NCBI RefSeq assembly: GCF_004362245.1
Contig: NZ_SNWM01000005.1
Location: forward strand, 186,001 to 250,000
Length of the DNA: 64,000 bases
DNA from: Pedobacter duraquae
GTDB taxonomy: Bacteria; Bacteroidota; Bacteroidia; Sphingobacteriales; Sphingobacteriaceae
Direction: 5' to 3'
The notes below the pieces were generated by a model. The model was not told the DNA's origin, ran no database searches, and saw nothing but the letters and a program-made list of their open reading frames with translations. Below, piece by piece: positions 7,858 through 16,165 of this stretch (position 1 is its first letter; each line of letters opens with the position of its first letter). A program made the position numbers and the translations under genes.

Positions 7858-8961
7858 TTATTTAGCTCCGATTAATGTTTGCGATGTAATGTAGTCTACA
7901 ACGGATTCAAAGTTACCTGTTTGTCCATAAACCGCCAACTGCCTGTCGGCACCGGTACCCTGTTCGAGGATCTTGTGTACATATTCGATATCCTTCCTGC
8001 AGCCCAGTTCATCTACCACATCGTCTACAAAATCAAGTAATTCAAGTACAAGATTGCGGCAGTTTACTTCCATTTCCTTACCAAAATCAATCAGGTTGCC
8101 GTCTATACCATAACGCGCTGCGCGCCATTTGTTTTCATTGATCAATGCACGGGAGTAGCTGATAAACTTCATGTTTTTCAAACGGAGCTTATACAGCTTC
8201 GCACACAGGGCCTGAAAAAGTGCTGTAAAGGCCATTGTTTCATCAATGAGCATCGGACAATCACAGATCCTGAATTCTATAGTTTGGAAGAAGGGATGTA
8301 CCCTGATGTCCCACCAGATCTTCTTTGCATTGTCAATACAATTCGTTTTAATCAGCAGCTTAACATAATTGTCGTAGTCTTCAATACTGTTGAAAATATC
8401 GGGAATCCCCGTTCTCGGGAATTTATCAAACACCTTTGTGCGGAAAGATTTATAGCCTGTGTTCCTCGATTCCCAGAAGGGGGAATTGGTAGATAGCGCA
8501 AATACATGGGGTAAAAAGTAGCGTACCTGATTGGCGATATGAATTGCCAGCTCGCGGGACTGAAAGCCAACATGAACATGCAGGCCAAAGATGAGGTTTG
8601 ATCTCGCTGCTTCCTGAAGCTCATTGACAATTTCGCTATAGCGTGGGTGTTCCGTAATCAGTTGCTTTTCCCAATGTGAGAACGGATGGGTTCCGGCAGC
8701 ACCGATGCGTAAACCCTGTTCGCCGGCAAGCTGTGATACCGTATACCTCAGCTGTGAGATCTCTGCACGTGCCTGCTCGGTGTTTCTGCAAATACCTGTG
8801 CCCACCTCAACTACTGCTTGATGCATCTCGGCTTTGACCTGATCTTTATGGATCTTTTGCGCAGCCTCCACGATCTTCTGATCGTGGGAAGTAAGCTCCC
8901 TTGTGATGGGATCCACCACCATGTATTCTTCCTCGATACCGAGTGTGAATTCGTTTTTCAT
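7858..8961 (-). CDS. Carboxylate-amine ligase, GCS2 / YbdK family
   Basis: A 367-residue protein of the glutamate-cysteine ligase type 2 family (COG2170). The motifs are GIEEEYMVVDP at the start (acidic metal ligands), EMHQAVVEVGTG, GLHVHVGFQ and the FRICDCP strand. E. coli YbdK shows weak glutamate-cysteine ligase activity, but many family members sit in pathways of unknown product, so glutathione synthesis should not be assumed. No glutathione synthetase gene is nearby. It is flanked by an ATP-grasp gene (18 bases upstream) and the amidotransferase gene (6 bases downstream) on the same strand. The start is the ATG giving MKNEFTLGIEEE. Confidence 0.92.
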   Translation of the reverse strand: MKNEFTLGIEEEYMVVDPITRELTSHDQKIVEAAQKIHKDQVKAEMHQAVVEVGTGICRNTEQARAEISQLRYTVSQLAGEQGLRIGAAGTHPFSHWEKQLITEHPRYSEIVNELQEAARSNLIFGLHVHVGFQSRELAIHIANQVRYFLPHVFALSTNSPFWESRNTGYKSFRTKVFDKFPRTGIPDIFNSIEDYDNYVKLLIKTNCIDNAKKIWWDIRVHPFFQTIEFRICDCPMLIDETMAFTALFQALCAKLYKLRLKNMKFISYSRALINENKWRAARYGIDGNLIDFGKEMEVNCRNLVLELLDFVDDVVDELGCRKDIEYVHKILEQGTGADRQLAVYGQTGNFESVVDYITSQTLIGAK

Positions 8962-8979
8962 ACTATCCCCCCTAATCTA

Positions 8980-10083
8980 TTATTTCTTTTTTGCCGGGCT
9001 GGCCTTTTTAGCCTTCGGAGCCGCCGCTGCCGGTTTTTTTGCTACGGGTGTCTTATTAGCGGCTGCTTTCTTAACAGCCGTTGCTGGTTTCTCGTCTGGT
9101 GTGGGTTGGATGGTGATTAATGCATTGTCCACTAGCGGAGCTCCCGAAGCCGCACTTTTCAGATACGTTCCCCAGGTAAGGTTATCCAGGCCATCTACCT
9201 GCTCACGTGCACGCTCAATAGCATAACGTGCAGATGTATCTACCACCCAATCAAAATTATCCTGACCAACGCTGGTTACTTCAGCATCAGGAGCCGGATT
9301 GCAGAAGTCAATCGCATACGGAATGCCATCTCGCACCGCAAATTCTACGGTATTAAAATCGTATCCCAGGTATTGATTAAGTGTAATTACGTAATCATGG
9401 ATTGTGCTGAGTAGTTCATCACTAGACGGGCCATTTTCTACCACGTAACGCAGATGAAAAGGGTTCCTTGGTTCATACTGCATAATACGTACATATTTCC
9501 CGCCGATGCAATAACACCTGAAGTATTCATCAAATTCGATCTCCTCCTGTAGCATCATCACAGTCTGCTTAGTCTGACTATGTTTGTCGAAGAAATCCTC
9601 CCGATCATGCAATTTGTAGACCTCTTTCCAGCCACCGCCGTCAAACGGTTTCATGTAGGCAGGAAATCCAGTGTATTCAAATATCGCTTCCCAATCCATT
9701 GGATAGGCCAGGTTGCTGAATGAGGCATCTGAAGTATCGTCGGGGTGCTCTCTGGATGGGATCAGCGCTGTTTTAGGAACAGGAATACCCAACTTTACAG
9801 CCAGCGCGTTATTGAAGAACTTTTCATCCGCACTCCACCAGAAAGGGTTGTTAATCACAGCAGTGCCGGTAATCGCTGCATTTTTTAATGCCGCACGGTA
9901 AAAAGGAACATCCTGAGATATCCTGTCAACGATCACTGCATACCCCAGGGGTTCGGCCTGAAAAATTTTGTCGATGGAAACATATTCTGCCTGGAATTCA
10001 TCGCCGGCAAGCTCATTTACCCGTTTTACGAAAGCCTCAGGAAATGATCTTTCTTTCCCAAATAAAATACCTATCTTCTTCAT
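8980..10083 (-). CDS. ATP-grasp ligase with Lys/Ala/Pro-rich C-terminal tail
   Basis: A 367-residue protein. Residues 1-320 are a RimK/D-Ala-D-Ala-ligase-like ATP-grasp domain: AYMKPFDGGGWKEVYK is the ATP-binding lysine and glycine loop, MMLQEEIEFDEYFRCY the hinge, and AIDFCNPAPDAE the magnesium-binding end. The family joins a carboxylate to an amine through an acyl-phosphate. Residues 332-367 form a tail with 12 Lys and many Ala/Pro, like histone H1 tails, which is unusual on a small-molecule ligase. It lies between a hydrolase gene (25 bases upstream) and the GCS2 gene (18 bases downstream), all on one strand. The substrates are unknown. Confidence 0.9.
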   Translation of the reverse strand: MKKIGILFGKERSFPEAFVKRVNELAGDEFQAEYVSIDKIFQAEPLGYAVIVDRISQDVPFYRAALKNAAITGTAVINNPFWWSADEKFFNNALAVKLGIPVPKTALIPSREHPDDTSDASFSNLAYPMDWEAIFEYTGFPAYMKPFDGGGWKEVYKLHDREDFFDKHSQTKQTVMMLQEEIEFDEYFRCYCIGGKYVRIMQYEPRNPFHLRYVVENGPSSDELLSTIHDYVITLNQYLGYDFNTVEFAVRDGIPYAIDFCNPAPDAEVTSVGQDNFDWVVDTSARYAIERAREQVDGLDNLTWGTYLKSAASGAPLVDNALITIQPTPDEKPATAVKKAAANKTPVAKKPAAAAPKAKKASPAKKK

Positions 10084-10108
10084 ACTGTTCGATATAATTG
10101 TTTCTTTT

Positions 10109-10813
10109 TTAAAGTTGTCCTAAATAGTCTGGAAACATTTGCCGCCAGATCGGCCAGTCATGTTCTGCATTGGGTCTGATATCCAGCCAATGGTTGATTC
10201 CCTTGTTGTTCAGGATTGCAGAGAGCTGTTCGTTATAAGGTTTGCAGATATCTCTTTCCGCTGTTCCCAGAACAATACGCATATTCCAAAGATCTCCATT
10301 TGTTGCCGAGGGCAGGTAGTCTACAGGATTGTTATAATATACATCGTCATTATAAAATCCATCCAGCTGACCTTTGATGTCAAACGCGCCACTCATACTG
10401 AACATGTGGCTTACCAACCATGGGTAGCGGAAGGCGAAATTTGCGGCATGATATCCTCCAAAACTGCAGCCCGCGGTAATCACTTTACTAAAGCCGGTTT
10501 CATTTCTAGCCCTTGATACCACTTCTTCAAGTATCATCTTGTCGTACCACATGTGGTTTTTTACCCGGTCTGCAGGGTGGATATCTTTATTGTACCAGCT
10601 TTGCGCATCTATACCATCGGGGCAGTAGATTTTCACCTTACCACTATCAATGAAATGCTGCACAGCGTCAATAAGCTTAAAATCTTTGTTTTCGTAGTAT
10701 TTACCTTTACTCGTTGGAAAGAGCAAAATCGGATATCCGCTATGCCCAAAAGTCAACATATCGATATCCTGATTAAGGTTGGGACTATACCACTTAATAT
10801 ATTCTTCCTGCAT
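10109..10813 (-). CDS. Alpha/beta hydrolase (esterase D-like) of the amidoligase operon
   Basis: A 234-residue serine hydrolase. The nucleophile elbow is GCSFGG with Ser117. Asp188 in GTAERD and His218 in NAEHDW complete a plausible triad. There is no signal peptide, so it is cytoplasmic. It belongs to the esterase family often annotated with Fes or esterase D. It is the first gene of the minus-strand operon. It could trim or release the product made by the ligases downstream, or hydrolyse a substrate for them. Its role is inferred from context. Confidence 0.85.
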   Translation of the reverse strand: MQEEYIKWYSPNLNQDIDMLTFGHSGYPILLFPTSKGKYYENKDFKLIDAVQHFIDSGKVKIYCPDGIDAQSWYNKDIHPADRVKNHMWYDKMILEEVVSRARNETGFSKVITAGCSFGGYHAANFAFRYPWLVSHMFSMSGAFDIKGQLDGFYNDDVYYNNPVDYLPSATNGDLWNMRIVLGTAERDICKPYNEQLSAILNNKGINHWLDIRPNAEHDWPIWRQMFPDYLGQL

Positions 10814-10941
10814 GGGCGTTAGTTTTGGTTTATAAGTTAGGAAAGAACCGGTTGATTAACAAAAAAATGCATTGATTGTTAACGAATTCTGATGATAAAG
10901 TAAAAAATCGATCTGATGGCTGGCAGTTTTACAGAGATTAC

Positions 10942-10949
10942 TAACTTTG
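10942..10949 (+). promoter_or_regulatory. -7 box of the divergent esterase gene
   Basis: TAACTTTG fits TAnnTTTG exactly and lies 33 bases before the ATG, in the 168-base divergent gap. The opposite strand of this gap should hold the operon promoter. TAACTTAT, read on the minus strand near 10830-10840, is only a partial match. Confidence 0.5.
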
Positions 10950-10981
10950 CAGCTCGATTTGTGAGAAAGATATTGTAGCTT

Positions 10982-11803
10982 ATGTACACCCTTATGCCAT
11001 TCCCTGAAGTCATTGTTCAGACCCATGTTCTGACATCAAGCTTTTTAAAGCGTGATGTGGAATTTAAGGTTTACATGCCCGAGCAGCTGCTGGGCAATGA
11101 GATTCTGAACCTCTTATTACTGAATGACGGGCAAGAATCCGATAACCTCGGACTTAAGGATACCTTGCAGGATATGTACGCCCAGGGAAAAATTGATCCG
11201 GTTGTTGCCGTGGCAATTACTGCGGGTATCGATCGGATTCAGGAGTACGGTGTTGCCGGCAATCCTGATTTTCTAAACCGTGGGTCCAAAGCGTCTGCCT
11301 ATAGCTCATTTATCACGCAGGAACTGCTGCCTTTTCTGAAAAGTACAATTGGTTACCCGATTACGGGCAAGCGGGGCATAGCAGGTTTTTCGCTTGGGGG
11401 ATTAAGTGCATTTGATATCGCCTGGAATAACGGAGATCAGTTTGATGTTACAGGCGTGTTTTCCGGCTCTTTCTGGTGGCGTAAAAAAGACCTTAAGGAT
11501 GGTTATAGTGATCATGACCGCATTATGCATCAGGTTATCCGTGATAGTGTTATAAAACCAGCTGTCAGATTTTGGCTGATGACAGGTACGGATGATGAGC
11601 AGGCCGACCGGAACCGCAACTTTATCATTGACTCTATTGATGATACTGTGGATATCATTAAAGAACTTATGGCAAAGGGTTACCAACGCCCTGAAGACAT
11701 TGGATACTATGAAATGGTAGGTGGAACACACCACATCAGCACTTGGGCAAAGGCATTCCCTGCATTCCTGTGCTGGGCATTCGCCAGAAAAATTTACAGT
11801 TAA
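10982..11803 (+). CDS. Esterase family alpha/beta hydrolase
   Basis: A 273-residue protein of the Fes / esterase D type. The nucleophile is Ser137 in GFSLGG, the acid is Asp204 or Asp205 in GTDDEQADR, and the histidine is one of the pair in GGTHHIS (250-251). No signal peptide is visible. It is transcribed away from the five-gene amidoligase operon and shares its 168-base intergenic region, so the two are probably part of one system. It could be a second hydrolase for the same metabolite. A siderophore esterase role is the textbook alternative, but no siderophore genes are seen. Confidence 0.85.
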   Translation: MYTLMPFPEVIVQTHVLTSSFLKRDVEFKVYMPEQLLGNEILNLLLLNDGQESDNLGLKDTLQDMYAQGKIDPVVAVAITAGIDRIQEYGVAGNPDFLNRGSKASAYSSFITQELLPFLKSTIGYPITGKRGIAGFSLGGLSAFDIAWNNGDQFDVTGVFSGSFWWRKKDLKDGYSDHDRIMHQVIRDSVIKPAVRFWLMTGTDDEQADRNRNFIIDSIDDTVDIIKELMAKGYQRPEDIGYYEMVGGTHHISTWAKAFPAFLCWAFARKIYS

Positions 11804-11860
11804 ACAGCATTTCAATTATTATATCCCTTACTAATAGGCTGATATATCGATTTAAAAGCT

Positions 11861-11868
11861 TATCTTTG
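11861..11868 (+). promoter_or_regulatory. -7 box of typA
   Basis: TATCTTTG is an exact TAnnTTTG box 22 bases before the ATG. It overlaps a 6-bp inverted repeat (TGCGCC / GGCGCA, 11867-11886) spanning the expected transcription start. Confidence 0.6.
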
Positions 11869-11890
11869 CGCCAAAATACAGGCGCATTTT

Positions 11891-13696
11891 ATGCAAAAAA
11901 TTAGAAACATAGCTATTATAGCACACGTTGACCACGGTAAAACTACATTGGTTGACAAGATTTTACACACTTGTTCTATTTTTCGTGACAACGAGCAGAC
12001 AGGTGATTTGATACTTGATAATAACGACCTGGAGCGTGAGCGTGGAATTACCATCGTTTCAAAAAACGTTTCTGTTAGGTATAAAGATTATAAAATTAAC
12101 ATCATCGATACTCCTGGTCACGCCGATTTCGGTGGTGAGGTTGAGCGCGTATTGAAAATGGCTGATGGTGTTTTGTTGTTATGTGATGCTTTTGAAGGTG
12201 CAATGCCTCAAACACGTTTCGTAACTCAGAAAGCTTTGGCTTTAGGTTTGAAACCTATCGTTGTTGTAAACAAGGTAGATAAAGAAAACTGTCGCCCGGA
12301 AGAAGTGTATGAGCAAATCTTTGAATTGTTCTTCAACTTAGAGGCAACAGAAGATCAGCTTGATTTCCCGGTAATCTACGGTTCTTCTAAACAAGGCTGG
12401 ATGAGTACTGACTGGACCAAGCCAACTACTGATATCTTCCCATTGTTGGATGCTGTTATTGATAACATCCAGGCTCCGCCAATGTTGGAAGGTACTTTGC
12501 AAATGCAAATTACTTCTCTTGATTACTCTTCTTTCGTTGGTCGTATTGCCGTTGGACGTGTTCACCGCGGTGTGATTAAAGAAAACCAGCCAGTTACGTT
12601 GATTAAACGTGATGGTAAAATGGTTAAATCGAGAGTAAAAGAACTATATACTTTTGAAGGTTTAGGTAAGATTCGTACTACTGAAGTTAAATCTGGTGAT
12701 ATTTGCGCTGTTGTAGGTATCGATGGTTTCGATATCGGTGATACCATTGCTGATTTTGATGCACCGGAACAATTGCCGGTAATCAAAATTGATGAGCCTA
12801 CAATGAACATGTTGTTCACCATCAATAACTCTCCTTTCTTCGGTAAAGAAGGTAAATTTGTTACCTCACAACGTATTAAAGAGCGGTTATACAAAGAGAT
12901 GGAGAAAAATCTTGCCCTTAAAGTGGTTGAGACCGAATCTCCTGATTCTTACCTGGTATATGGAAGGGGTATTCTCCATTTATCAGTATTAATTGAGACT
13001 ATGCGTCGCGAAGGTTATGAGATCCAGGTTGGACAGCCACAGGTTATCATCAAAGAAATTGATGGTAAGAAATGTGAGCCGGTTGAGACTTTGATCGTTG
13101 ACGTACCTGGAGAAGTTGCTGGTAAAGTAATTGAGCTTGTTACGCAACGTAAAGGTGAATTGCTGATCATGGAGCCAAAAGGTGATCTACAACATTTAGA
13201 GTTTGAAATCCCTGCACGTGGTATCATTGGTCTGAGAAATAACGTGCTTACTGCTACAGGTGGTGAAGCAATTATGGCTCACCGTTTCAAAGCTTACGAG
13301 CCTTGGAAAGGTACTATCCCTGGAAGATTGAACGGTGTACTTGTTTCTATGGAAAAAGGTAACACTACCGCTTATTCTATCGATAAACTACAAGATCGCG
13401 GACGTTTCTTCGTTGATCCGGGAGTTGATGTATATGAAGGTCAGATTATGGGTGAGCATATCCGTGATAACGACTTAGTCGTAAACATCGTTAAAGGTAA
13501 AGCATTAACCAACATGCGCGCTTCTGGAACGGATGATAATACACGTATTGCACCTGCCATTAAATTCTCTTTAGAGGAAGCAATGGAATATATCCAGGCT
13601 GATGAGTATATCGAAATTACTCCGGTAAGCATGCGTTTGCGTAAAATCTACCTGACGGAAAATGAGCGTAAAATCAATGCTAAAAAATTCCAATAG
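11891..13696 (+). CDS. typA: Translational GTPase TypA/BipA
   Basis: A 601-residue GTPase, the usual length. G1 is AHVDHGKTTL, switch I ends RERGITI, G3 is DTPGHADF and G4 is NKVDKE. Elongation-factor domains II, III and V follow, with the BipA-specific C-terminal region (TENERKINAKKFQ at the end). TypA binds the ribosome and aids 50S assembly and stress or cold adaptation. It is a single gene with its own promoter and a strong terminator. Its codon choice looks more uniform than that of its neighbours, as expected for a well-expressed gene. Confidence 0.98.
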   Translation: MQKIRNIAIIAHVDHGKTTLVDKILHTCSIFRDNEQTGDLILDNNDLERERGITIVSKNVSVRYKDYKINIIDTPGHADFGGEVERVLKMADGVLLLCDAFEGAMPQTRFVTQKALALGLKPIVVVNKVDKENCRPEEVYEQIFELFFNLEATEDQLDFPVIYGSSKQGWMSTDWTKPTTDIFPLLDAVIDNIQAPPMLEGTLQMQITSLDYSSFVGRIAVGRVHRGVIKENQPVTLIKRDGKMVKSRVKELYTFEGLGKIRTTEVKSGDICAVVGIDGFDIGDTIADFDAPEQLPVIKIDEPTMNMLFTINNSPFFGKEGKFVTSQRIKERLYKEMEKNLALKVVETESPDSYLVYGRGILHLSVLIETMRREGYEIQVGQPQVIIKEIDGKKCEPVETLIVDVPGEVAGKVIELVTQRKGELLIMEPKGDLQHLEFEIPARGIIGLRNNVLTATGGEAIMAHRFKAYEPWKGTIPGRLNGVLVSMEKGNTTAYSIDKLQDRGRFFVDPGVDVYEGQIMGEHIRDNDLVVNIVKGKALTNMRASGTDDNTRIAPAIKFSLEEAMEYIQADEYIEITPVSMRLRKIYLTENERKINAKKFQ

Positions 13697-13742
13697 GTAA
13701 TAAATAACTGACTGAGAACCGGTTTATCCGGAGCTCAAAATT

Positions 13743-13776
13743 AAGGGCTGTGTCATTCATGATGCAGCCCTTTTTT
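13743..13776 (+). terminator. Terminator of typA
   Basis: AAGGGCTG (13743-13750) pairs with CAGCCCTT (13765-13772), with partial pairing inside the loop, followed by a T-run to 13776. This is a textbook intrinsic terminator 46 bases past the typA stop. Confidence 0.85.
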
Positions 13777-13840
13777 GTTACAGATTATGAATATGAATAA
13801 CCTTTTCTGACAGATTAATAACAGGTTATTAAATCGGAGA

Positions 13841-13906
13841 ATACAGGGGTTTATCCCTGCTATGTCCCTGTTATCCCCCTGTTATCTGCCTGTTTTGCCC
13901 CTGTAT
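13841..13906. repeat. Inverted repeat enclosing CCTGTTAT tandem motifs
   Basis: ATACAGGGG (13841-13849) and CCCCTGTAT (13898-13906) are perfect 9-bp inverted arms. Between them the sequence repeats variants of CCCTGTTAT with about an 11-base period (near 13865, 13877 and 13888). It fills the gap between the typA terminator and the dehydrogenase promoter. It could be an interspersed repeat unit, an operator array or a remnant. Confidence 0.55.
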
Positions 13907-13938
13907 AGAGCGATTTAGCGCAAACATTTTTTATTCAT

Positions 13939-13946
13939 TATCTTTG
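13939..13946 (+). promoter_or_regulatory. -7 box of the short-chain dehydrogenase gene
   Basis: TATCTTTG is an exact TAnnTTTG box 19 bases before the ATG. The repeat-rich stretch 13841-13906 ends 32 bases upstream. Confidence 0.55.
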
Positions 13947-13965
13947 CACTGTTAACAAGTATATT

Positions 13966-14682
13966 ATGGAATCTATACAGGGTAAGAATGCACTGATTAC
14001 GGGTGCAGGTAAAGGAATAGGAAGAGCAGTTGCTATTGCGCTTGCGCAAGAAGGCGTGAACCTCGGTTTAATTGCCAGAACACAGTCGGACCTCGAGACA
14101 TTGGCAGCAGAGGTAAAACAATATCATATCAAAACCGCGATTGCTGTAGTTGATATCTCAGACATGGAAGCAGTTAATTCGGCAGTCGCAGCTATTAGCG
14201 CCGAACTTGGACCTATTGATATTCTGATTAACAATGCCGGTATTGCATCTTTTGGGAAGTTTATGGAGCTGGAGCCCGCAAGATGGGAAGAAATAGTTCG
14301 GGTAAATGTTTTTGGAGCATATTATACGACCAGGGCAGTTTTGCCAGCGATGATAGAAAAACAAGCCGGAGACATCATCAATATCTCTTCAACTGCAGGT
14401 AAAAATGGTGCTGCGGTGACCAGTGCATACAGCGCATCTAAATTTGCATTGATTGGACTTTCAGAATCACTGATGCAGGAGGTGCGTAAACATAATATCA
14501 GAGTGAGTACATTGACACCGAGTACGGTTGCCAGTGATCTTTCTAAAGAGCTGAACTTGACGGACGGGAATCCTGAAAAGGTGATGCAACCTGAGGATCT
14601 TGCAGAACTTATTATCGCACAGCTGAAGTTAAACCGCAGAGTATTTTTGAAAGAAGCAGGCCTTTGGTCTACAAATCCATAA
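13966..14682 (+). CDS. Short-chain dehydrogenase/reductase (FabG-like)
   Basis: A 238-residue classical SDR. The NAD(P)-binding TGAGKGIGRA is at residues 12-21, the NNAG motif follows, and the catalytic Tyr155 and Lys159 are in YSASK with the preceding Ser in ISSTAG. It reduces a carbonyl or oxidises an alcohol with NAD(P)H. It is often annotated as 3-ketoacyl-ACP reductase, but no fatty-acid genes are next to it and the substrate is unknown. It is a single-gene unit between its own promoter and a shared bidirectional terminator. Confidence 0.92.
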   Translation: MESIQGKNALITGAGKGIGRAVAIALAQEGVNLGLIARTQSDLETLAAEVKQYHIKTAIAVVDISDMEAVNSAVAAISAELGPIDILINNAGIASFGKFMELEPARWEEIVRVNVFGAYYTTRAVLPAMIEKQAGDIINISSTAGKNGAAVTSAYSASKFALIGLSESLMQEVRKHNIRVSTLTPSTVASDLSKELNLTDGNPEKVMQPEDLAELIIAQLKLNRRVFLKEAGLWSTNP

Positions 14683-14716
14683 AAAAATAAGGGCTCAATT
14701 TTGAGCCCTTATTTTT
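14683..14716. terminator. Bidirectional terminator between SDR and DJ-1/PfpI genes
   Basis: A near-perfect palindrome: AATAAGGGCTCAA pairs with TTGAGCCCTTATT, flanked by an A-run on the left and a T-run on the right. Both converging transcripts therefore end in T. It begins directly after the SDR stop and reaches the stop of the minus-strand gene. Confidence 0.9.
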
Positions 14717-15279
14717 TACGCATGCTGGCCTTCGTGGATGCCTTCGGCGTACTCTTCAACAATCTTGTCGTTGAACGCAGGCAGATCATCAGGACTGCGA
14801 CTGGTTACCAATCCCTGGTCTACTACAACCTCTTCGTCAAACCATTCCGCACCTGCATTGATCAGATCAATTTTAATTGGCTTGGTAGAAGTAAGCTTAC
14901 GGCCGTTTACTACTTCTGCAGTGATCAGGATCTGTGGTGCATGACATATTGCAGCTACCGGTTTACCAGCTGCAAAAAAGTCTTTTACAAACTGAATAGC
15001 CTTTTCGCTTTGTCGTACCTTATCTGGATTGAGCACACCACCGGGTAACAATAATCCATGGTAGTCTTCAGCCTTGACTTCATCTATCAGCTTATCAACA
15101 GGAACCTCTATTGTCCATTCATGGTCGCCCTTCATCGCTTGTATAGTCCCTGATTTAGAGGATATGATGTGCACTGTTGCACCTTCTTCTTTTAGCCTTT
15201 GCACAGGACTTGTCAACTCTGTTTCTTCAAAACCATTTTCTGCCACAACGGCTATGTTCTTATTGCTTAATCTTCCCAT
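14716..15279 (-). CDS. DJ-1/PfpI family protein (YhbO / general stress protein 18 type)
   Basis: A 187-residue protein with the DJ-1/PfpI fold. The reactive Cys112 is in AAICHAPQIL with His113 next to it, and an acidic residue in ENGFEE (14-19) supports the nucleophile. The family includes intracellular cysteine peptidases and glyoxalase/deglycase-like stress proteins, and the exact activity is debated. No signal peptide. It stands alone, with convergent transcription into the SDR gene terminator. Confidence 0.93.
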   Translation of the reverse strand: MGRLSNKNIAVVAENGFEETELTSPVQRLKEEGATVHIISSKSGTIQAMKGDHEWTIEVPVDKLIDEVKAEDYHGLLLPGGVLNPDKVRQSEKAIQFVKDFFAAGKPVAAICHAPQILITAEVVNGRKLTSTKPIKIDLINAGAEWFDEEVVVDQGLVTSRSPDDLPAFNDKIVEEYAEGIHEGQHA

Positions 15280-15408
15280 TTTGTTAAAATTAATTGATTA
15301 AATGTTTCTGGGTTCTCCAGAACTGTATGATAAGTACAGCTTACATTAGATTTTGTTTGTCAATTTTTTAAATGGGGCACTTGCTGATATAGTATTTTTT
15401 GGCAAAAC

Positions 15409-16158
15409 TTAATCGTTTGTCCGTCGGTGCCGAATGAAGTAGGTGGCGAGATTAAGTGCAATTACGGCATGGTTGAGCAGGTTGGGCAGAAAGCCATAAT
15501 GGTGGTTGAATATCTTAAACCGCTCTTTAAGACTATCCATGTGCTTTTGTTTTGAGACACCACCTACCAAATATTTTGCAACATATTGATGAGTGTTCAC
15601 GATATGTTTTGCTTTTTTTGCTGCGTTGATGATCCAGTCGATATCTGCACTATACCGGTAGTTAAGGTTGTAGGGGCTGGTAATGCTACGCTTAATATAA
15701 ATGGCCTGGTGACTGATGCTCATGCCATACTGGAAGCTTTTCCAGCTGAATTTTTGCGGGGCCTGATGCCTTCGCTGACCCAGGCTTACCCATGCTTCGG
15801 AATACATTTCCGTTTCGCCATAATAAATATCAGCACCTTCGGCTGTGGCAAATACTTTGGTCACAGTATCATTTGCGTAAATCTCATCCCCGGAGTTCAT
15901 AAACAATACGTAATCGCCTGTTGCCAGTGCAAGCCCCTTGTTCATGGCATCATAAATTCCTTTGTCGGACTCAGAAAGTAAAACGCTAAACCGATTTTCA
16001 TAACGTTTTAACAGGTCGACCGTGCCGTCTGATGATCCGCCATCGATCAGGATATACTCCACGTTCGTATACGTTTGATTAAGCACTGATAATACGGTGC
16101 GTTCAATGTCTTTAACATTATTGTAAACGATCGTGATAACGCTTAATCTTGCTGACAT
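15409..16158 (-). CDS. Family 2 glycosyltransferase
   Basis: A 249-residue GT-A-type transferase of the WcaA/WcaE kind. LSVITIVYNN starts the nucleotide-binding fold, IDGGSSDGT is the sugar-nucleotide loop, and MNSGDE stands where the metal-binding DxD lies. It adds a sugar to a lipid-linked glycan on the cytoplasmic side. It follows a family 4 glycosyltransferase gene by 7 bases, forming a two-gene unit at the left edge of the surface-glycan cluster. Confidence 0.9.
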   Translation of the reverse strand: MSARLSVITIVYNNVKDIERTVLSVLNQTYTNVEYILIDGGSSDGTVDLLKRYENRFSVLLSESDKGIYDAMNKGLALATGDYVLFMNSGDEIYANDTVTKVFATAEGADIYYGETEMYSEAWVSLGQRRHQAPQKFSWKSFQYGMSISHQAIYIKRSITSPYNLNYRYSADIDWIINAAKKAKHIVNTHQYVAKYLVGGVSKQKHMDSLKERFKIFNHHYGFLPNLLNHAVIALNLATYFIRHRRTND

Positions 16159-16165
16159 ATCCTAA

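Noticed and set aside
8903..9226. 107-residue plus-strand frame opposite the lysine-rich tail
   Set aside because: It is antisense to the AAG/GCC-type repeats of the tail. Low-complexity DNA of this kind often leaves the opposite frame open, and its product has no family features.
7858..10083. GCS2 ligase plus ATP-grasp as a glutathione synthesis pair
   Set aside because: The ATP-grasp protein lacks a clear glutathione synthetase match and the operon adds an amidotransferase, a second ligase and hydrolases that glutathione synthesis does not need.
10982..11803. Siderophore esterase assignment
   Set aside because: Fes-like motifs are present, but no siderophore synthesis or uptake gene is nearby and the neighbours point to the amidoligase operon.
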